DNA of 64,000 nt, from positions 47,989 to 111,988 of the forward strand of contig KV919025.1 in assembly GCA_002049455.2 (NCBI GenBank), written 5' to 3'. This document shows, in pieces, positions 21,648 to 33,283 of this stretch. Below the pieces are notes generated by a model, which searched no databases, was not told where the DNA came from, and was given only the letters and a program-made list of their open reading frames with translations. Each line of letters begins with the position of its first letter. Position 1 is the first letter of the stretch. This stretch comes from Porphyra umbilicalis (Eukaryota > Rhodophyta > Bangiophyceae > Bangiales > Bangiaceae). The position numbers were made by a program, and so were the translations under genes.

Positions 21648-23500
21648 CGACATGAGCGGGGGGATGGGGCAGATATGAGTGCCACGATTTTGATGACAGG
21701 TCATAGCATTCAAGACCAGTTCTCGTGATTTCCGCAATATTACGAATCCCCGCCGGTGCGGCGGCGTCGGTCACTCCATATGGGAGCCTAACGGACCCCC
21801 CCCCCCTCCTCGTGCCGAGCATCCATGGATGGTCGTGCACGTGGATGGTGGCCCTGGTGGCCGGTCCCCGTTGCGGTCACAGACTTGGGGCCGTCACACG
21901 GAGCTGTTCGTGGCCCGCACTTCCGCGCCCCTCGCCTTTGGAAGGGCGTGTTGGAGGTGCCCGCGGAGTGCCCTGAGCCGCCCAGGCGCCGTGTGGTCTC
22001 GCGACCCGTAGTAGCAGTGCAGTGCCGACCTAAACATCTAGTTGGTGCCCCACACTGTGCTTACGAGGTGCGCTCTGGGGCACGTGGGGGAGGAAATCGA
22101 TATGTTCCACTGCGAGGGGCGCGAGCATGGATGCGGATCCAGGGGTAGTGGGGCGTGGGTGGCGCGCGGGGGTGCCGGCGGGCATGTTGGCGGGTAACGC
22201 GTAGCCGCCGAGTCCACTGATTATGCCGAGCGTCGGCCACGTGACGGCCGTGACATTCGAGAGGAGGGAAACCCGATGCCGCCACCACTATCGTCGGGCG
22301 GCGGCGGCGGCGGCGGAATGGGAGGAGGACCGGGGACGGCCGAAAATATGTGTGTCACCCGCCGGTGCGGTACGGCGAGGGCGAACAGAGGGGAGAGGGG
22401 AGCGACGGCGGCGGCACCGCGGCCGCTACCGTCACCTGTGGTGGTTAGAGCGCCGCCGACCCGGTGGCAGAGTGGCACCCACTATCGTGATGAACGGTCG
22501 CTGTGCGCAGCATGGCGGGCACGCCCCTGTTGTCCGTCGCACTCGGACCGCCGGCGGCAACGGCCGTTGCCGCGGCTGTCACCGTCGCCGCCGCCGCCGC
22601 CGAACCGGCCCCTGCGTCTGCGGGGTGCTTGCTGCAGCGGGGGTGGGACGAGTGGCTCGCAGTGGGCGAGCCCCACCTCTGCGGGTGACTACATGGCGGG
22701 AAGCCCCTCCGCCATGACATCATCGCGGACCAGCGCAGGCGGAGGCAGCGTCCGCGCCAGACTGGGTCCCAGCGGGGGTGCCGCCAGTGGCGAGGGCGGC
22801 GGCGAGGGCATCCGCCCCACCCGTCGCCAGGCGCGGCAGACGCGGCAAGTCGCATTGGCGGCGCGCGGGGACAGCGCGGCACCCTGGCACCGCGGAGCGC
22901 CTGCGGTACGCCGCGGTCAAAAAGCAGTAGACGCAACCACGCGAGCTGGGGATAATAACGGGGAACTGGGGGGGGGCGGGGGGCAGATCATGCAAGAAAA
23001 ACACCACGGTCAGCGGCCGGTCGGATGGCACGCACGGCGCGCAACTGAGTGCCTAGTGAAAGAGAAGACCGCATCAGAGACCTGCACAGATCGCAGGAAA
23101 AAGCTTTGTCAGCAACGGACGGGGGATCATAAATCAGTCCGTCGGCGCTGGAGAGGTATGTCTGGAATGGAGCAGCAGATAACACTGAAACACTCCCATC
23201 GACAAAGTCGGCCATGTCTCATCACTGTGGACGAGGCGACAGTGTTTAGAACAACTTGTTGTGACCGATCATTGGTCGTCGACGATATCTTCTGCCCAAA
23301 TATATATCTCGCGGTCGTGAAGACAAAACTTTGCGGTGCTGTGAAGGCGTTCCGAAGCACTTTGGTGTGCTCCGCCTGTCGGGACCCGACGGCCGGCGGG
23401 GAGATTTTTTTGTGCGGGCCTAAGACCGGCCGTTGTTGCTTTGCGGACCACCTGCGGGCAGCCCACGACACAGTGCTGTAACTGTTTCAAAGGCAACCAT
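21648..23500. other. GC-rich intergenic stretch
   Basis: Open frames exist in several registers on both strands (longest 22276-23481 plus), but they are Gly/Pro/Arg-rich products of composition without domains. No gene is called. G runs occur at 22969-22983. Confidence 0.3.
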
Positions 23501-24874
23501 GCGGGGGGGGTGGGGTGGCTGTGGGTGGAGACGGATGGCGGTGGGTGGTGGCGGGTGGCGGTCGGGGGGGGGGGGAAGTGCGTAGTGATGGTTCATGAAC
23601 GGCCTGTGTTGACAGAGGCGTGTGGGCGGGACGCGATTGGTTCTCACCAAGTTGTCAGTGGCAGTCTGGTAGGACCCCACAGTAAACACATTGGTACCAT
23701 TCCCGGGCCATTTGAAAGGGGTACCCGTACCCCAGACCAGGGTGAAGCGCCGCCATATTCGGACGGCCTTGCACGCCCAAATCGCCGTTTCCGTCCATCT
23801 GGAGGGGGGGGGGGGGTGTTGGATGGAGGTGTGTCCTGCTTGAAGGATCGTTTCTGAAGCGCTTCCGACCGGGTCTTCTCACAGCGGCAAGCCACACGGT
23901 TCTCCTCCCCGTTGAGCTTGGGTGGGCAGCTCAGATCCGCGTGGTTTCATCAGGAAGCGTCACGGCGTGCGTTCGTAGGCACCAAATCGGTCGATTTCCC
24001 AGTGTAGCAGGCTGCAAACGGCGATTTCCGTTGCGACTCAAATGAGTCGCACGCTTAGCTCAATTGAGTCGCACACACGGTAGAAGTATGCGCCCCACTT
24101 TCCCGACGATGACCCCAACGTGCCAAGAGATTGCAGGGTTTCCTTTATGTTCGTTGACCACTTCAAATTGATCAGCCAGGTGGTTCGGCGCTGCGCAGCC
24201 GCTCTGACTGCCTCGTTGCCATACCCCCTGCAGGTCAATCGCGCTGAGAGTTCTACTCCCAGACCCTCCTTCATGTCAACTGTTGCCAATCGGCTGTGTA
24301 GCACCCCAGGCGCTGAGTACGTAGATCGATTCATCTGCTGTCAACGTGTGCGTGAATCATAGCCTTTTTGGCTGGAGGATGGATGGGTCGTGGTCGCACC
24401 CAGGATTGCGTGGAGTGCAGCAAGCTGCTTCTTGGACAACGGGGCATCCACTCGCCCTCAACACCCCGTCTACACGTATCGGTGTTTGGTCCTTTCTGTT
24501 TGGTCCCCCTGTCTCCGTTACTGCGCGGAGGCCCAGGCGGTTGGCAACGTCGTCGCCCTGGCGTCGGCTCGTACCACTCGTTTGGATTGTGTCGCGGTGG
24601 TGGGGCAGGCAAGCAGGGCTCTGTCGCCGGGACTGCAGCAGGCCTGCTATGCGCACGCTACATCGGCTTGGCGACTCAACTCGATGGAGCTCGAGTCAGA
24701 CAACCCGACTTCCCCAAGCACCATCTCAACTACATTTAACGTGGCATACTAAGTATTACGCGGAACAAGTATGCCCTTTGACATGTTGTGTTCAACCTGA
24801 ACGCTCCAGCGTTCAAGTGAATCATGTTGAATTCCGTTCATGTTTGGCAAACCAAACCAAACGCTGACAACCCT
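23501..24874. other. Gene-poor stretch with palindromes and G runs
   Basis: G tracts lie near 23565 and 23805. GAAAGGGGTACC near 23715 is the reverse complement of a segment at 3772-3783, beside the other palindrome cluster. A perfect hairpin, TGAACGC TCCA GCGTTCA, lies near 24798. No gene supported. Confidence 0.3.
24033..24072. repeat. Paired palindromes, CGACTCAAATGAGTCG type
   Basis: GCGACTCA-AA-TGAGTCGC at 24033-24050 has eight-base arms. CTCAATTGAG follows at about 24059-24068, then GTCGC. It is the same pairing as at 3734-3765, 20 kb away. Confidence 0.8.
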
Positions 24875-25122
24875 GCTCAAATGAGGCTCAGATGAGGCTC
24901 AAATGAGGCTCCCTCTCATATGGCCTGGAAACGCGGCCTTTTTGGGGTGTCTGGGGCACCCCCTCCGAGTTTTCATCGTAAACAGCCGCCGGGTTGGCCC
25001 ATAGGTGAGTGGACTGCGCCGAGTCCAGATCTATTCTCAGAAAGAGCAACCGAGGCCGGAAACATGGTCACAGAGAGGCATCAAAAACAGCCTCAATTGA
25101 GGGGAATCGGCTCAAATGAGGC
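24875..25122. repeat. Cluster of CTCAAATGAGG-type palindromic repeats
   Basis: Three 11-base units of the form CTCARATGAGG run in tandem at 24876-24908. A perfect CCTCAATTGAGG lies at 25091-25102 and GGCTCAAATGAGGC follows at about 25109-25122. Confidence 0.75.
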
Positions 25123-27040
25123 GGCCAGTAGAACAGACACTAAATTTAGATGGGCGCTCATCTCACCGGCAGTACAGGGAGTTCAAGTCCTCATGATGAA
25201 CGAATAGCAGTCCATCACGCTGCGTCGCTTTTGTCAGCACTCTGTCTGGAAGGGCTGAAGAACGTGCACCTGCACGCATGCACGGGGGGGGGGGGGTTGA
25301 CTGTCGAGCCTTGCCTTTTGAATCTCAGCAGTTAAGGCTGGTATTATCCCACTGGGCGCACGAGCGCCCATCGTGTTTCCTTTGAGCTCCAAGAAAGCGC
25401 TCAAAATGAGTGCCCCAGGGCGCACTCAACAGCCCTAAAGCTTTAATCGTGAGGGCCTTCCGGCTGGTGGCAGCCACCGGAACTTTTTGGATATCTTCAA
25501 CGGGACTGTTGCCGTCGTGCTGACAGGCTACAAGGCGCCTGAGCCAGTGGAGCACCCACGCTCGTTCAGTCCGCCACCTCGAACGCGTGTCTGCTGCCAG
25601 TGGTCGCTGCCCCTCATAACCGCCTTCACCGTCCTCTCCCGCCGAAGCCTGTCCTCCCACCCAGCCCCCGGGACCCTCCCTGCATTGGACAAACCTCCTT
25701 GATGCGGTACGCGGAATATGGCGTAGGACTCGCGACCGGTTGTGTAGGCAACACCTTTGGCCAGTGTCGATCGCGCCGTTCGCGCTCTCACAGTGCGGAC
25801 CTCGGTCCCATCCGTCCGAATGGGCCTTTCATATGGACGCGGATGCCGCACGAATGCTCGTGGAGGGCCCAAGTAGCCTGCGCGGAGGGCCGCGCCTTCT
25901 AGGCACCTCGTTTGACTCCTCCCTGACCTGCGGAAAATGGAGTCTGTGGCAAGCCCCCGCCAACGGACCCACTGATGAGGCTCGTCATGGCGAGGGTTTC
26001 TGCCGCCGCCGTCGCAGCGACGGCGGCGGGAGGGCGTGGCACTCGCGCAGCTCGCCCAGTCGCTCGTGCCTCCCGTCTGTACGCTGGAGCTTCAGGGGCC
26101 GCGCGCCCGCGGCAGACGTCCGCCGACCCCTCCTCCCGTGACTCTCGTCGCGGGTTTCAGACAGGAGATGCTGCGGGATGCCAGCGTGCACGACAGGGTG
26201 TCCCCGGTCCTACTGGGCATGTCCGAACGTCACATAGCGTCATGAAATGACATGAAGCATCGATGTCTCAACTGCCGCTATGACACCATGGTGATCAGTG
26301 TGGGCATACTGAACTTTATAGTGTGAGAACATCGCATAGGAGCGGCTGACGGTGTCGGTTGTGTTCCTCCACGAAGGACACAAAAACGACGGATTCCTCG
26401 CAGAATCTTTCGAAAGGAAGACACCTGTTGTCCAACCAGAGTGGCAGCTCCCCGTCCCAACGTGCAGCGCAAACTGGGAGTGCATCATGCCCGCCATGAT
26501 GGCAGCACGCATCTCCTTTCGTCAATGGAGCGCCATGTCCGCCCTCGCGCGGTGGATGGAACGACAAGACGCATAGTATCGAAAGCACACTTTGCCGACC
26601 AGGCCGGCCGCGTCACCACTGAAAAGCCGGCAACGGTGGGCTGCCACACGACATCCGTTCTTTGCGGTCAGCGCAGCAGACCAAAGGGACAGCACCAGAG
26701 ACGGCAGCCGACACAAGACGGAACAATCGTGCCATTCAATACCAGAGGCACATGCCCAACTTTTTAGTTTATGGCCAACAAGGAGGCCAGAGTAGCGCAA
26801 GGCGGCAACCGCAAACACAAACACAAAGGAATCTCACAAAAGAATCATCGAAGGAGGGAGAGAGAGACACGCCATCCAGACCATGTACACAGACAGACAC
26901 AGGCACCCTTTGCAGGGCAATTGCAAAACGAAAAAGGAAAAAACCAAAGCGTAAACGGCGCGACGCGCAGCGCCGCAGGTGGGAATACGAAAACAATCCT
27001 ACAGTCCAGACCCCGCGACACCGAGGTAGAAAGGGGAACC
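25123..27040. other. Intergenic stretch, includes the 3' region of the Pro/Gly-rich gene
   Basis: No convincing gene. A G12 tract lies at about 25285-25297. The right part (about 26760-27040) is A-rich on the plus strand and T-rich on the minus strand, as expected for the 3' UTR of the minus-strand gene that ends at 27041. Confidence 0.3.
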
Positions 27041-29578
27041 TCAATCCACCCGCTGGCGGACGCTGCGGGGCGTCCCGGTGCCAGGTCGGACCGACTCGGC
27101 GAGCGGGCGCTTAGCGCCAACGTCCTTGCCAGCCGTGCTCTGACTTGTTGGGTTGATCGGGCCGTCCTTCAAGCCGCCGAGGGAGGAGCCCTTGGCGCGT
27201 GAGCCGGTGCCCTTGGACGATTGCGGGTCGGCGGTGGAGACGGCGGCCAGGGTGGCGGCCGCTGCCGCAACCGTCTGCGAGGCCGGCATATGTCCCGACG
27301 ACAGCGGCAAGCCCATCGGGACGGCCCCCATGCTCGGACCCATGGCGCCGTGGAGGTGCGCCGCCGCAGACGGGTGCGAGGGTGGTGCCGAGTGGGGGTG
27401 CGGGCCAGGCGCGACAGCCATTGGCATGGGCGGGGGCCCCGGGTAATAGACACCTGGCGGGGCACCGAGCGGCCCCCAACCACCACCAACGAAGCCCATC
27501 AGCATCTCCCCACCCGGCCCCGTCACCATGCCAGGGGGTGGCACGCCATAGCCGCCAGGACCCTGCGGGGGAGGGCCACCGCCCACCATCCACGAACCGC
27601 CCGGCATGATGGCCATGGCCGACGCGTACTCCCACCCGGGGGGCGGATGGCCGGGTGGCGGCGGCCCGGGTGCGGCCATCCATCCGCCGCCAGGTGTCAT
27701 GGTCGGGCCGAGTGGTGTGCCGGGCGGAGGCGGTGGTGGCACCGACGAGCTGCCGCCACCCACGGGAGTAGACGGCGTGCCATTGACGCCCGGGCTGGGA
27801 GTGGGTGGCATGGCACCGACGTGACCCCACCCAGGTGGTGCGTGCTCGGGGTCGAGCGGCCGGCCCGCGGCCAATGCGAGGCCAGCTACGACACCACCGA
27901 GCGCAGCCGATAGGCCGTCCACCTCCCCACGAAGTGCAGCCAGCTGCGAGGTGAGGCCCGCCACGGCCACCGCCGCGGCGGCAATGGGTCCGGCCAAGTC
28001 GGGTACCGCCGACGCGCCGTGGCCTCGTGTCCGCCGCCGCCCACCGACGCCGCCGCCTCCCCCTCCCCCGCCACCACCACCGGCGCTGCCTCGTCCGCGT
28101 GCATGCGCCAGTGGTAGCGTGCCGTCTTTTCCATCACCGCCATTGCCACTACCACGAGCGAGGCTGGCCGACGCCACCCCCCCAGTGCCGCTACGTTCCT
28201 CCTCCTCGCCTTCTGTCGTCAGGGCGTCAATGGTCGACGGGTCCCACTCGGACCACCTTATCTCTGCGTCCGACGTTTCGGTGCGGAGCCGGAGGTCAGC
28301 GCCTGCACCAATGCCGCCGCCGTCCCCACCGCCGGCGGGGCTACCGCCACCTCCGACCGAGGAACGCAGTCTGTGCGCCCGCCGCCGACTGCCGGCGCCA
28401 AGAACGCCGCCCGCACCCGCTGTGGCGGCACCGACGGTCGTGACGCCGAGTGGGGGACAGTTGCCCGTCACGCCCCCGACGCCACACACGCCGCCGCCGA
28501 CACCGCCATTACCGCCGTCCGCACCTTCACCGTCTGGGGTGCCCACCCCGCCTTCCCCTTCACCGCTGCCGCTGCCACCGCCACTACCATTAGACACTTG
28601 CGTGCCACTTCCACTGCGGCCACGACGGCCGTGGCCAGATCCCCGACCACCACCGCTGCCACCACCACCAGTGGTAGCACGGCCGCCAACGGGGGGCACC
28701 ACGCTCGCTGGCGTTGCCGTCGTGCCGCCGCCCAAGGCGGCAGCGGCGGGGGTGCCACTGCCGACAACCTCTCCCCGGCCGGCCGCAGCGGTCGCGTTGG
28801 CGCGCGCGGGACCACCTGCATTGTCATTTCCGCTGCCGCTGCCGCTGCCGCTTCCGCTGCCACTGCCACCTCCGCCACTGGCAGCGGCGGCCACGCCGCC
28901 GGCACCGACAGCAGGTGTGACCCCGCCATCGGCCAACCACGTGTCGCCCGTCGCGCCGCCGCCACTACCGCCGCGTCCTTGCGCAGACGAAAGGGGCAAG
29001 CTGCTCGCCCGCCGCCCGCAGCTACACCGAATGGATAGGGCAGCGGTCGTGCGCGGCGCAGCGCTTGGCAAAAGCGGGCGGCCGCCGGCACTCGTGGGCA
29101 CCGGTGAGCCCCGCAACGTTGGGGAGGGCGTCAATGGCGTGCCGCCACTTCCACCGCTGCGGCTGCCGCCGCGTCCGTCCGCCACGGCGGCTGCGAGCCC
29201 AGCGGTCGGTGATGCACTCACAGCAGCGGCCACGACCGTGGCCGCGACCACGACGCCGGTCAATGGGCGCGCGGCCGCCGGGGAGCCACTGTGTACATCC
29301 GGACACAGGTGCGCGGTGGGCGGGGTAGCGCCGCGCGGCACCGGGGAGCCCGCCCGCGTGCCGGCAGCGCCACCAGTGGGCGGCGGCGTCCCCGAAGGTC
29401 GCGGCACGGGGAGCGGCGCCCCGTCCGTGCCAGCAGCGGATGGCAGGGGCGCGTTGGGTTTTGGATGTGAGCCGGGAGGTCTCACCCCGACGGCCGCGCC
29501 GGGGGGAGACTGTCCTCGCGCCAAAGCGGCGACGGGACGGGCGGGCAGGGCAGCCGCTGCACCCAATGGGGTAATCAT
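27041..29578 (-). CDS. 845-aa Pro/Gly/Ala-rich protein, likely nuclear, unknown function
   Basis: Not recognised. The frame is open to 30181, but the first good ATG is at 29578 (MITPLGAAAALPARP), giving 845 aa to TGA. Most of the protein is low-complexity Pro, Gly, Ser and Ala. Less biased parts include DAEIRWSEWDPSTIDALTTE (about residue 440), a possible heptad segment LTSQLAALRGEVDGLSAALG, and a Pro/Gly/Met-rich C-terminal third (GGYGVPPPGMVTGPGGEML, PGVYYPGPPPMPM). The C-terminus is basic (GAKRPLAESVRPG, RSVRQRVD) and could be a nuclear signal. The opposite strand is open for 547 codons across the same place. I chose the minus strand because its ends carry ordinary sequence and the Met/Trp/Tyr spacing of a disordered scaffold. 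Low-complexity coding makes this moderately uncertain. Confidence 0.5.
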   Translation of the reverse strand: MITPLGAAAALPARPVAALARGQSPPGAAVGVRPPGSHPKPNAPLPSAAGTDGAPLPVPRPSGTPPPTGGAAGTRAGSPVPRGATPPTAHLCPDVHSGSPAAARPLTGVVVAATVVAAAVSASPTAGLAAAVADGRGGSRSGGSGGTPLTPSPTLRGSPVPTSAGGRPLLPSAAPRTTAALSIRCSCGRRASSLPLSSAQGRGGSGGGATGDTWLADGGVTPAVGAGGVAAAASGGGGSGSGSGSGSGSGNDNAGGPARANATAAAGRGEVVGSGTPAAAALGGGTTATPASVVPPVGGRATTGGGGSGGGRGSGHGRRGRSGSGTQVSNGSGGGSGSGEGEGGVGTPDGEGADGGNGGVGGGVCGVGGVTGNCPPLGVTTVGAATAGAGGVLGAGSRRRAHRLRSSVGGGGSPAGGGDGGGIGAGADLRLRTETSDAEIRWSEWDPSTIDALTTEGEEEERSGTGGVASASLARGSGNGGDGKDGTLPLAHARGRGSAGGGGGGGGGGGVGGRRRTRGHGASAVPDLAGPIAAAAVAVAGLTSQLAALRGEVDGLSAALGGVVAGLALAAGRPLDPEHAPPGWGHVGAMPPTPSPGVNGTPSTPVGGGSSSVPPPPPPGTPLGPTMTPGGGWMAAPGPPPPGHPPPGWEYASAMAIMPGGSWMVGGGPPPQGPGGYGVPPPGMVTGPGGEMLMGFVGGGWGPLGAPPGVYYPGPPPMPMAVAPGPHPHSAPPSHPSAAAHLHGAMGPSMGAVPMGLPLSSGHMPASQTVAAAAATLAAVSTADPQSSKGTGSRAKGSSLGGLKDGPINPTSQSTAGKDVGAKRPLAESVRPGTGTPRSVRQRVD

Positions 29579-31757
29579 GTCGTCCGTAACGTAGGCGCAA
29601 CGAAGGGGTACGATGGAGGATCGAGGGGGAAGGAGGACAACCGGCGTATGCGGGCGGTGGCCGACGAAGGAACACGGACGATGACGGTGGTGGTGGTGGT
29701 GGTGGTGGTGGTGGGGAGGGGGGTGGAAGCGAGCACGATGCCGTCGCCGGGCGAAAGCAGGTGCGGAGGTACGCGCCGTTCTCGGGGGTTGTGGGGGGTG
29801 GCCAAACCCCTTAACCACAACCGCGCGCTCCCCAGACCGCCAGGAGTGCGCAGTGGGGGTCGCCAAGCGCCTGCGTGAGGCACCCTCTGTGGACGGACGG
29901 CCCACGGGGGCGTGTGCGCGGCACGAGCGACGGGACTGCACCACTCCTACAGCAAGCTCATGCCGCCACAAGGCGGCCACGCGCACCCCCACGCTCTCGC
30001 GGGCTTCTTTGGGGGGGTGGCGGCCCGGGCGAGTCCCCTCGGCCAGCCGGGCCGAAAAATAGTTGGTCTGACGACTGCTGAACCAGCGGCCTCTCGCGCC
30101 GCCAACGACACGCGCCAGACGGGGGTGGGCGCGTGCCAGCACGCGCTGGCACGCGCTGGCAGGCGCCTGGCGCGTGTCCAACGCATGCGGAGAGAAAGCA
30201 GATGCAGCAGATGGGTGGCAGTCGACTGGCCGGAAGTGAAGGAATTTCGCTGGTGCGCCCCTGCAGGCCGCCCAGCATCCGTTCCGTTGGCACAGCGTGG
30301 CCCGCCTCGTCGATTCTTGGCCCCACGGATGGTTTTAAAAGGGCTGTCTGGGGCTGGACGCTCCGGCGGCGTGGTGGTGGCGGTTGTGGGATATTCACAA
30401 GTAGGGCGATCTCCAAGCAGCTTGATGTGGTGTACCACAGCGATGAAGGTCGATTGTCAGTCTCACTCTGATTGGTCGGGGCTGCCTGGGGCTGGACTCT
30501 CCGGCGGCGTGGTGGCGGTTATGGGATATTCACGGGTACACAGGGCAATCTCCAAGGAGCTTGACATGGTATACTGTACCACAGCTATGAAGGTCAATTT
30601 TCAATCTCACTCTCGTTGGTCTGTCGACTGGACGAGATTGGAATTGACAGGAGCCACGCAGTGTTGGCAGTGGCGGAAGGAGAGAGGACGTGCCCTTCAC
30701 CCGTCTGCGACAGGAGGCGACCACTCGCTGGGCACGGTGTGGTTGCGGGACACCCCCCTTGAATCTATTCTGGCGACTTCTGGCCATTGAGGAGGAAAGG
30801 GGCGTCCCATCAGGGGAAGCCCTGATGGCTCCGTCGCTCTCACCGCACGGACGACAGGGCACATCCCAGAGTCCATGCGTCCGCAGCGGGCGGAGCGCGC
30901 AAGTCTGACGTGGCGCTTGAGGAAGAGTCCTGAGGGTAACATGGGGCTACAAAACCACCTGAGGGCCACAGACGCCACCCCTGCGGATGGTGAAAGCGGC
31001 TACACGGAGGCAGCGCGCACGTCAAGCGCCTCGAAAGACGAAGCGGCTCGAATTGGGGAGTGACGGGCGGTAGCCGCTCTGGCGCCCGAACACGTCACCG
31101 TGCCGCGGCAGTCGTGCAGAGGCACCGGCACCTTCCCCAAAGACGCCCCGCAAGATGAAAATATTCTCGAGGGAGATGCCCCTGCACCTGTCCCTCTGCC
31201 TCTCCACCTTACTTTTTGGGTGTCGCCTTGTGGTACGGGACGAGGTGATCATGCGTTGTGCCTTGATCACTATACGGCAAGCGCGTACAACGATGTCCAG
31301 ACGAGACTCAGTAGCGGCAACCAACTGCAAAACACCACGTGGTGCACAGCAACTCCATGCGCCCGTGCCACAAGAGCGCAGGAGCTCCCACATTTCACTA
31401 CCGGTGCTCTATGTAGAGGGCTCGCCCCCCATGGGTGCAGTTCCGCTTTCAAAAGTTGCAGAGAAGCACCCCTGAAAGCACCCAATATCACGGAGCGAGC
31501 TTTCGTCGTGCTCAAGTACGCGCGGAGAAAAACAAATTGGCAATTACAACTACCCCCAATAATACTTTTGCAAATCATCGGGCTGTACAGATATTTACAT
31601 ACGTATCCGCGGCTTGTCGAACACAGATCCCTGTTTCGCTCGGACGCCCCCCCCGTCTCCATCACGGGGCGCCTCTTGCCGCCCTGCCCCACCGCCACCG
31701 CCCCTGTGTTCCGGCCTGCCCCTCCGCGCCCCCCCCCCCCCCCTTTTCCCCCACGCC
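29579..31757. other. Intergenic stretch with microsatellite and tandem duplication
   Basis: A (GGT)n microsatellite lies at about 29684-29713. Several partial CGCGCTGGCA repeats occur at 30130-30175. A direct duplication is at 30341-30615 (listed separately). No gene seen. Confidence 0.35.
30341..30615. repeat. Two tandem copies of a 137-bp unit
   Basis: Unit 1 starts at 30341 and unit 2 at 30478, both beginning GGGCTG(T/C)CTGGGGCTGGAC. They stay alignable through GTACCACAG and the TCTCACTCT(G/C) ending, with about 15-20 percent divergence. Confidence 0.75.
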
Positions 31758-33251
31758 ATGACCCCCCCCTGCCCCCCCACATCATCGTCGTCGGCGGCGG
31801 CGTCGCGGGCGTGGCGGCCGCCGAGCACCTGCTCGGCGCGACCCCCCCCCCGCGGGTCACGCTGCTCACCGCCGGTGCGACGCTCAAAGTCGCGCGCGTC
31901 GCCGCGTCGCTCACCCGCCGCCTGTGCGTGTACGACCTCGTCGAGGCGCCGGCAGACGGGTCGTTTGCCGCCGCCGCCGCCGCGTCGGCGGCGGGCGGCC
32001 GACGCGGCGGCGGCGGCGGCGGCAACGGCGCCCGCAACGGCCACGGCAATGGCGGCGGCGGTGGCGGCAGCGGCAGCGGCAGCAGCAGCGGCAGCAGCAG
32101 CCGCAGCGGCGCCACCCCCAAAAGCGCCGCCTCGACCGCCGCCGCCGCCGCAGCCGCGGCCGCCAGCGGCTCGGCCGTCTGCCGCGCCACGGTCGTGGCG
32201 GTGGACCCCCCCCGGCGCGCCGTCTCCCTCGCCGACGGGCGTCGCCTCAGGTATGACGCGCTCATCCTGGCGACGGGCGCGCGGGCGGGGGTCCCCCCCT
32301 GCCTCGGGGCGCTCCCCCCCCCGCCGCGTCGCGGGTCTTGACGCTCCGCGACGGGGATTCCGTCGACCGCCTCGCCGCCGCCGTTGCCGGCGCGCGCGCC
32401 GTCGCGCTCGTCGGCAATGGGGGGATTGCGTTGGAGTTGGCGTGGGCACTCACCGGCGTGGACGTCGTGTGGGTGCTCCGCGACGCGCAGGTGGGGGGGG
32501 GGTCGTCGATGGCACCGTGGGGGGGGTGCTCCGCCGTCGGCTCGAGGCGGAACGGGGGGGGGGGGGGGGGGGGGGGGGGGGTGCCCCCGTCAGACGAGGG
32601 GGAGGGGCGGGAGCCGCGCGTGACGACCGTGCAGCGGCCGGCGGCGACGATGCGGGAGGTGCCGGTCGGCGCGCCCGCGGCGGCCGCCGTGGCCGCCGCG
32701 ACCAACGGCGAGGGTGGGGGGGGGGTGACGGTGGCGGCGGCGGCGACGCGGCCGGCGGGCGGCCGCCCCTTGGCGGCGGCGCCGTCGGCCCCGACTGGCT
32801 GTCGGGCCGCGACTCGCGGTACGGGGCGGCGCCCAAGCGGCCGCGCCTCGTCGGGGCGGCCGGCGGCAGCGCCGCCGACGGCGGCAGCGACGGCGGCCCA
32901 ACGACCAACGGCGGCGGCGGCGGCGGCTCCCTCTCCATTTTCCCAAACACCGAAGTCGTGGGCGCCGCCTGGGACGACGCCGCGGCGGGGGCGGGCGCCC
33001 CGCCGCTGCGCCTGCGCCTCAGCTCGGGCGACGCGGTGGCCGTTGACTGGGTGGTGGCCGCCACGGGCGTGACGCCCGCAACGGAGCTGGCGGTGGCGGC
33101 GGGGATTGCCGTTGACGGCGTTGGGGGGGGGGGGCGGGCGGTGCCGGGGGGGGGGGGGGGGGCGGGGGGGGGGCGTGCGGGGGTGGTCGGCGCCCCGCCG
33201 GCGGGCGCGCACCCGCCCGCACCGCCGACGGCGACGGCGGGGACGGCGGGG

Positions 33252-33283
<32 letters not shown>

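Noticed and set aside
22276-23481. 401-codon plus-strand frame
   Set aside because: Gly/Arg/Pro-rich, no domain, overlapped by comparable frames on both strands.
3734-24072. A single 20-kb transposon bounded by the two palindrome clusters
   Set aside because: The palindromes cannot show orientation, no target duplication was found, and the interval holds a likely host F-box gene. Kept only as a question.
27951-29594. 547-codon plus-strand open frame opposite the Pro/Gly-rich gene
   Set aside because: Low-complexity GC-rich DNA is open on both strands. The plus frame is almost only Pro/Ala/Thr/Arg without non-repetitive ends, so it was treated as a shadow.
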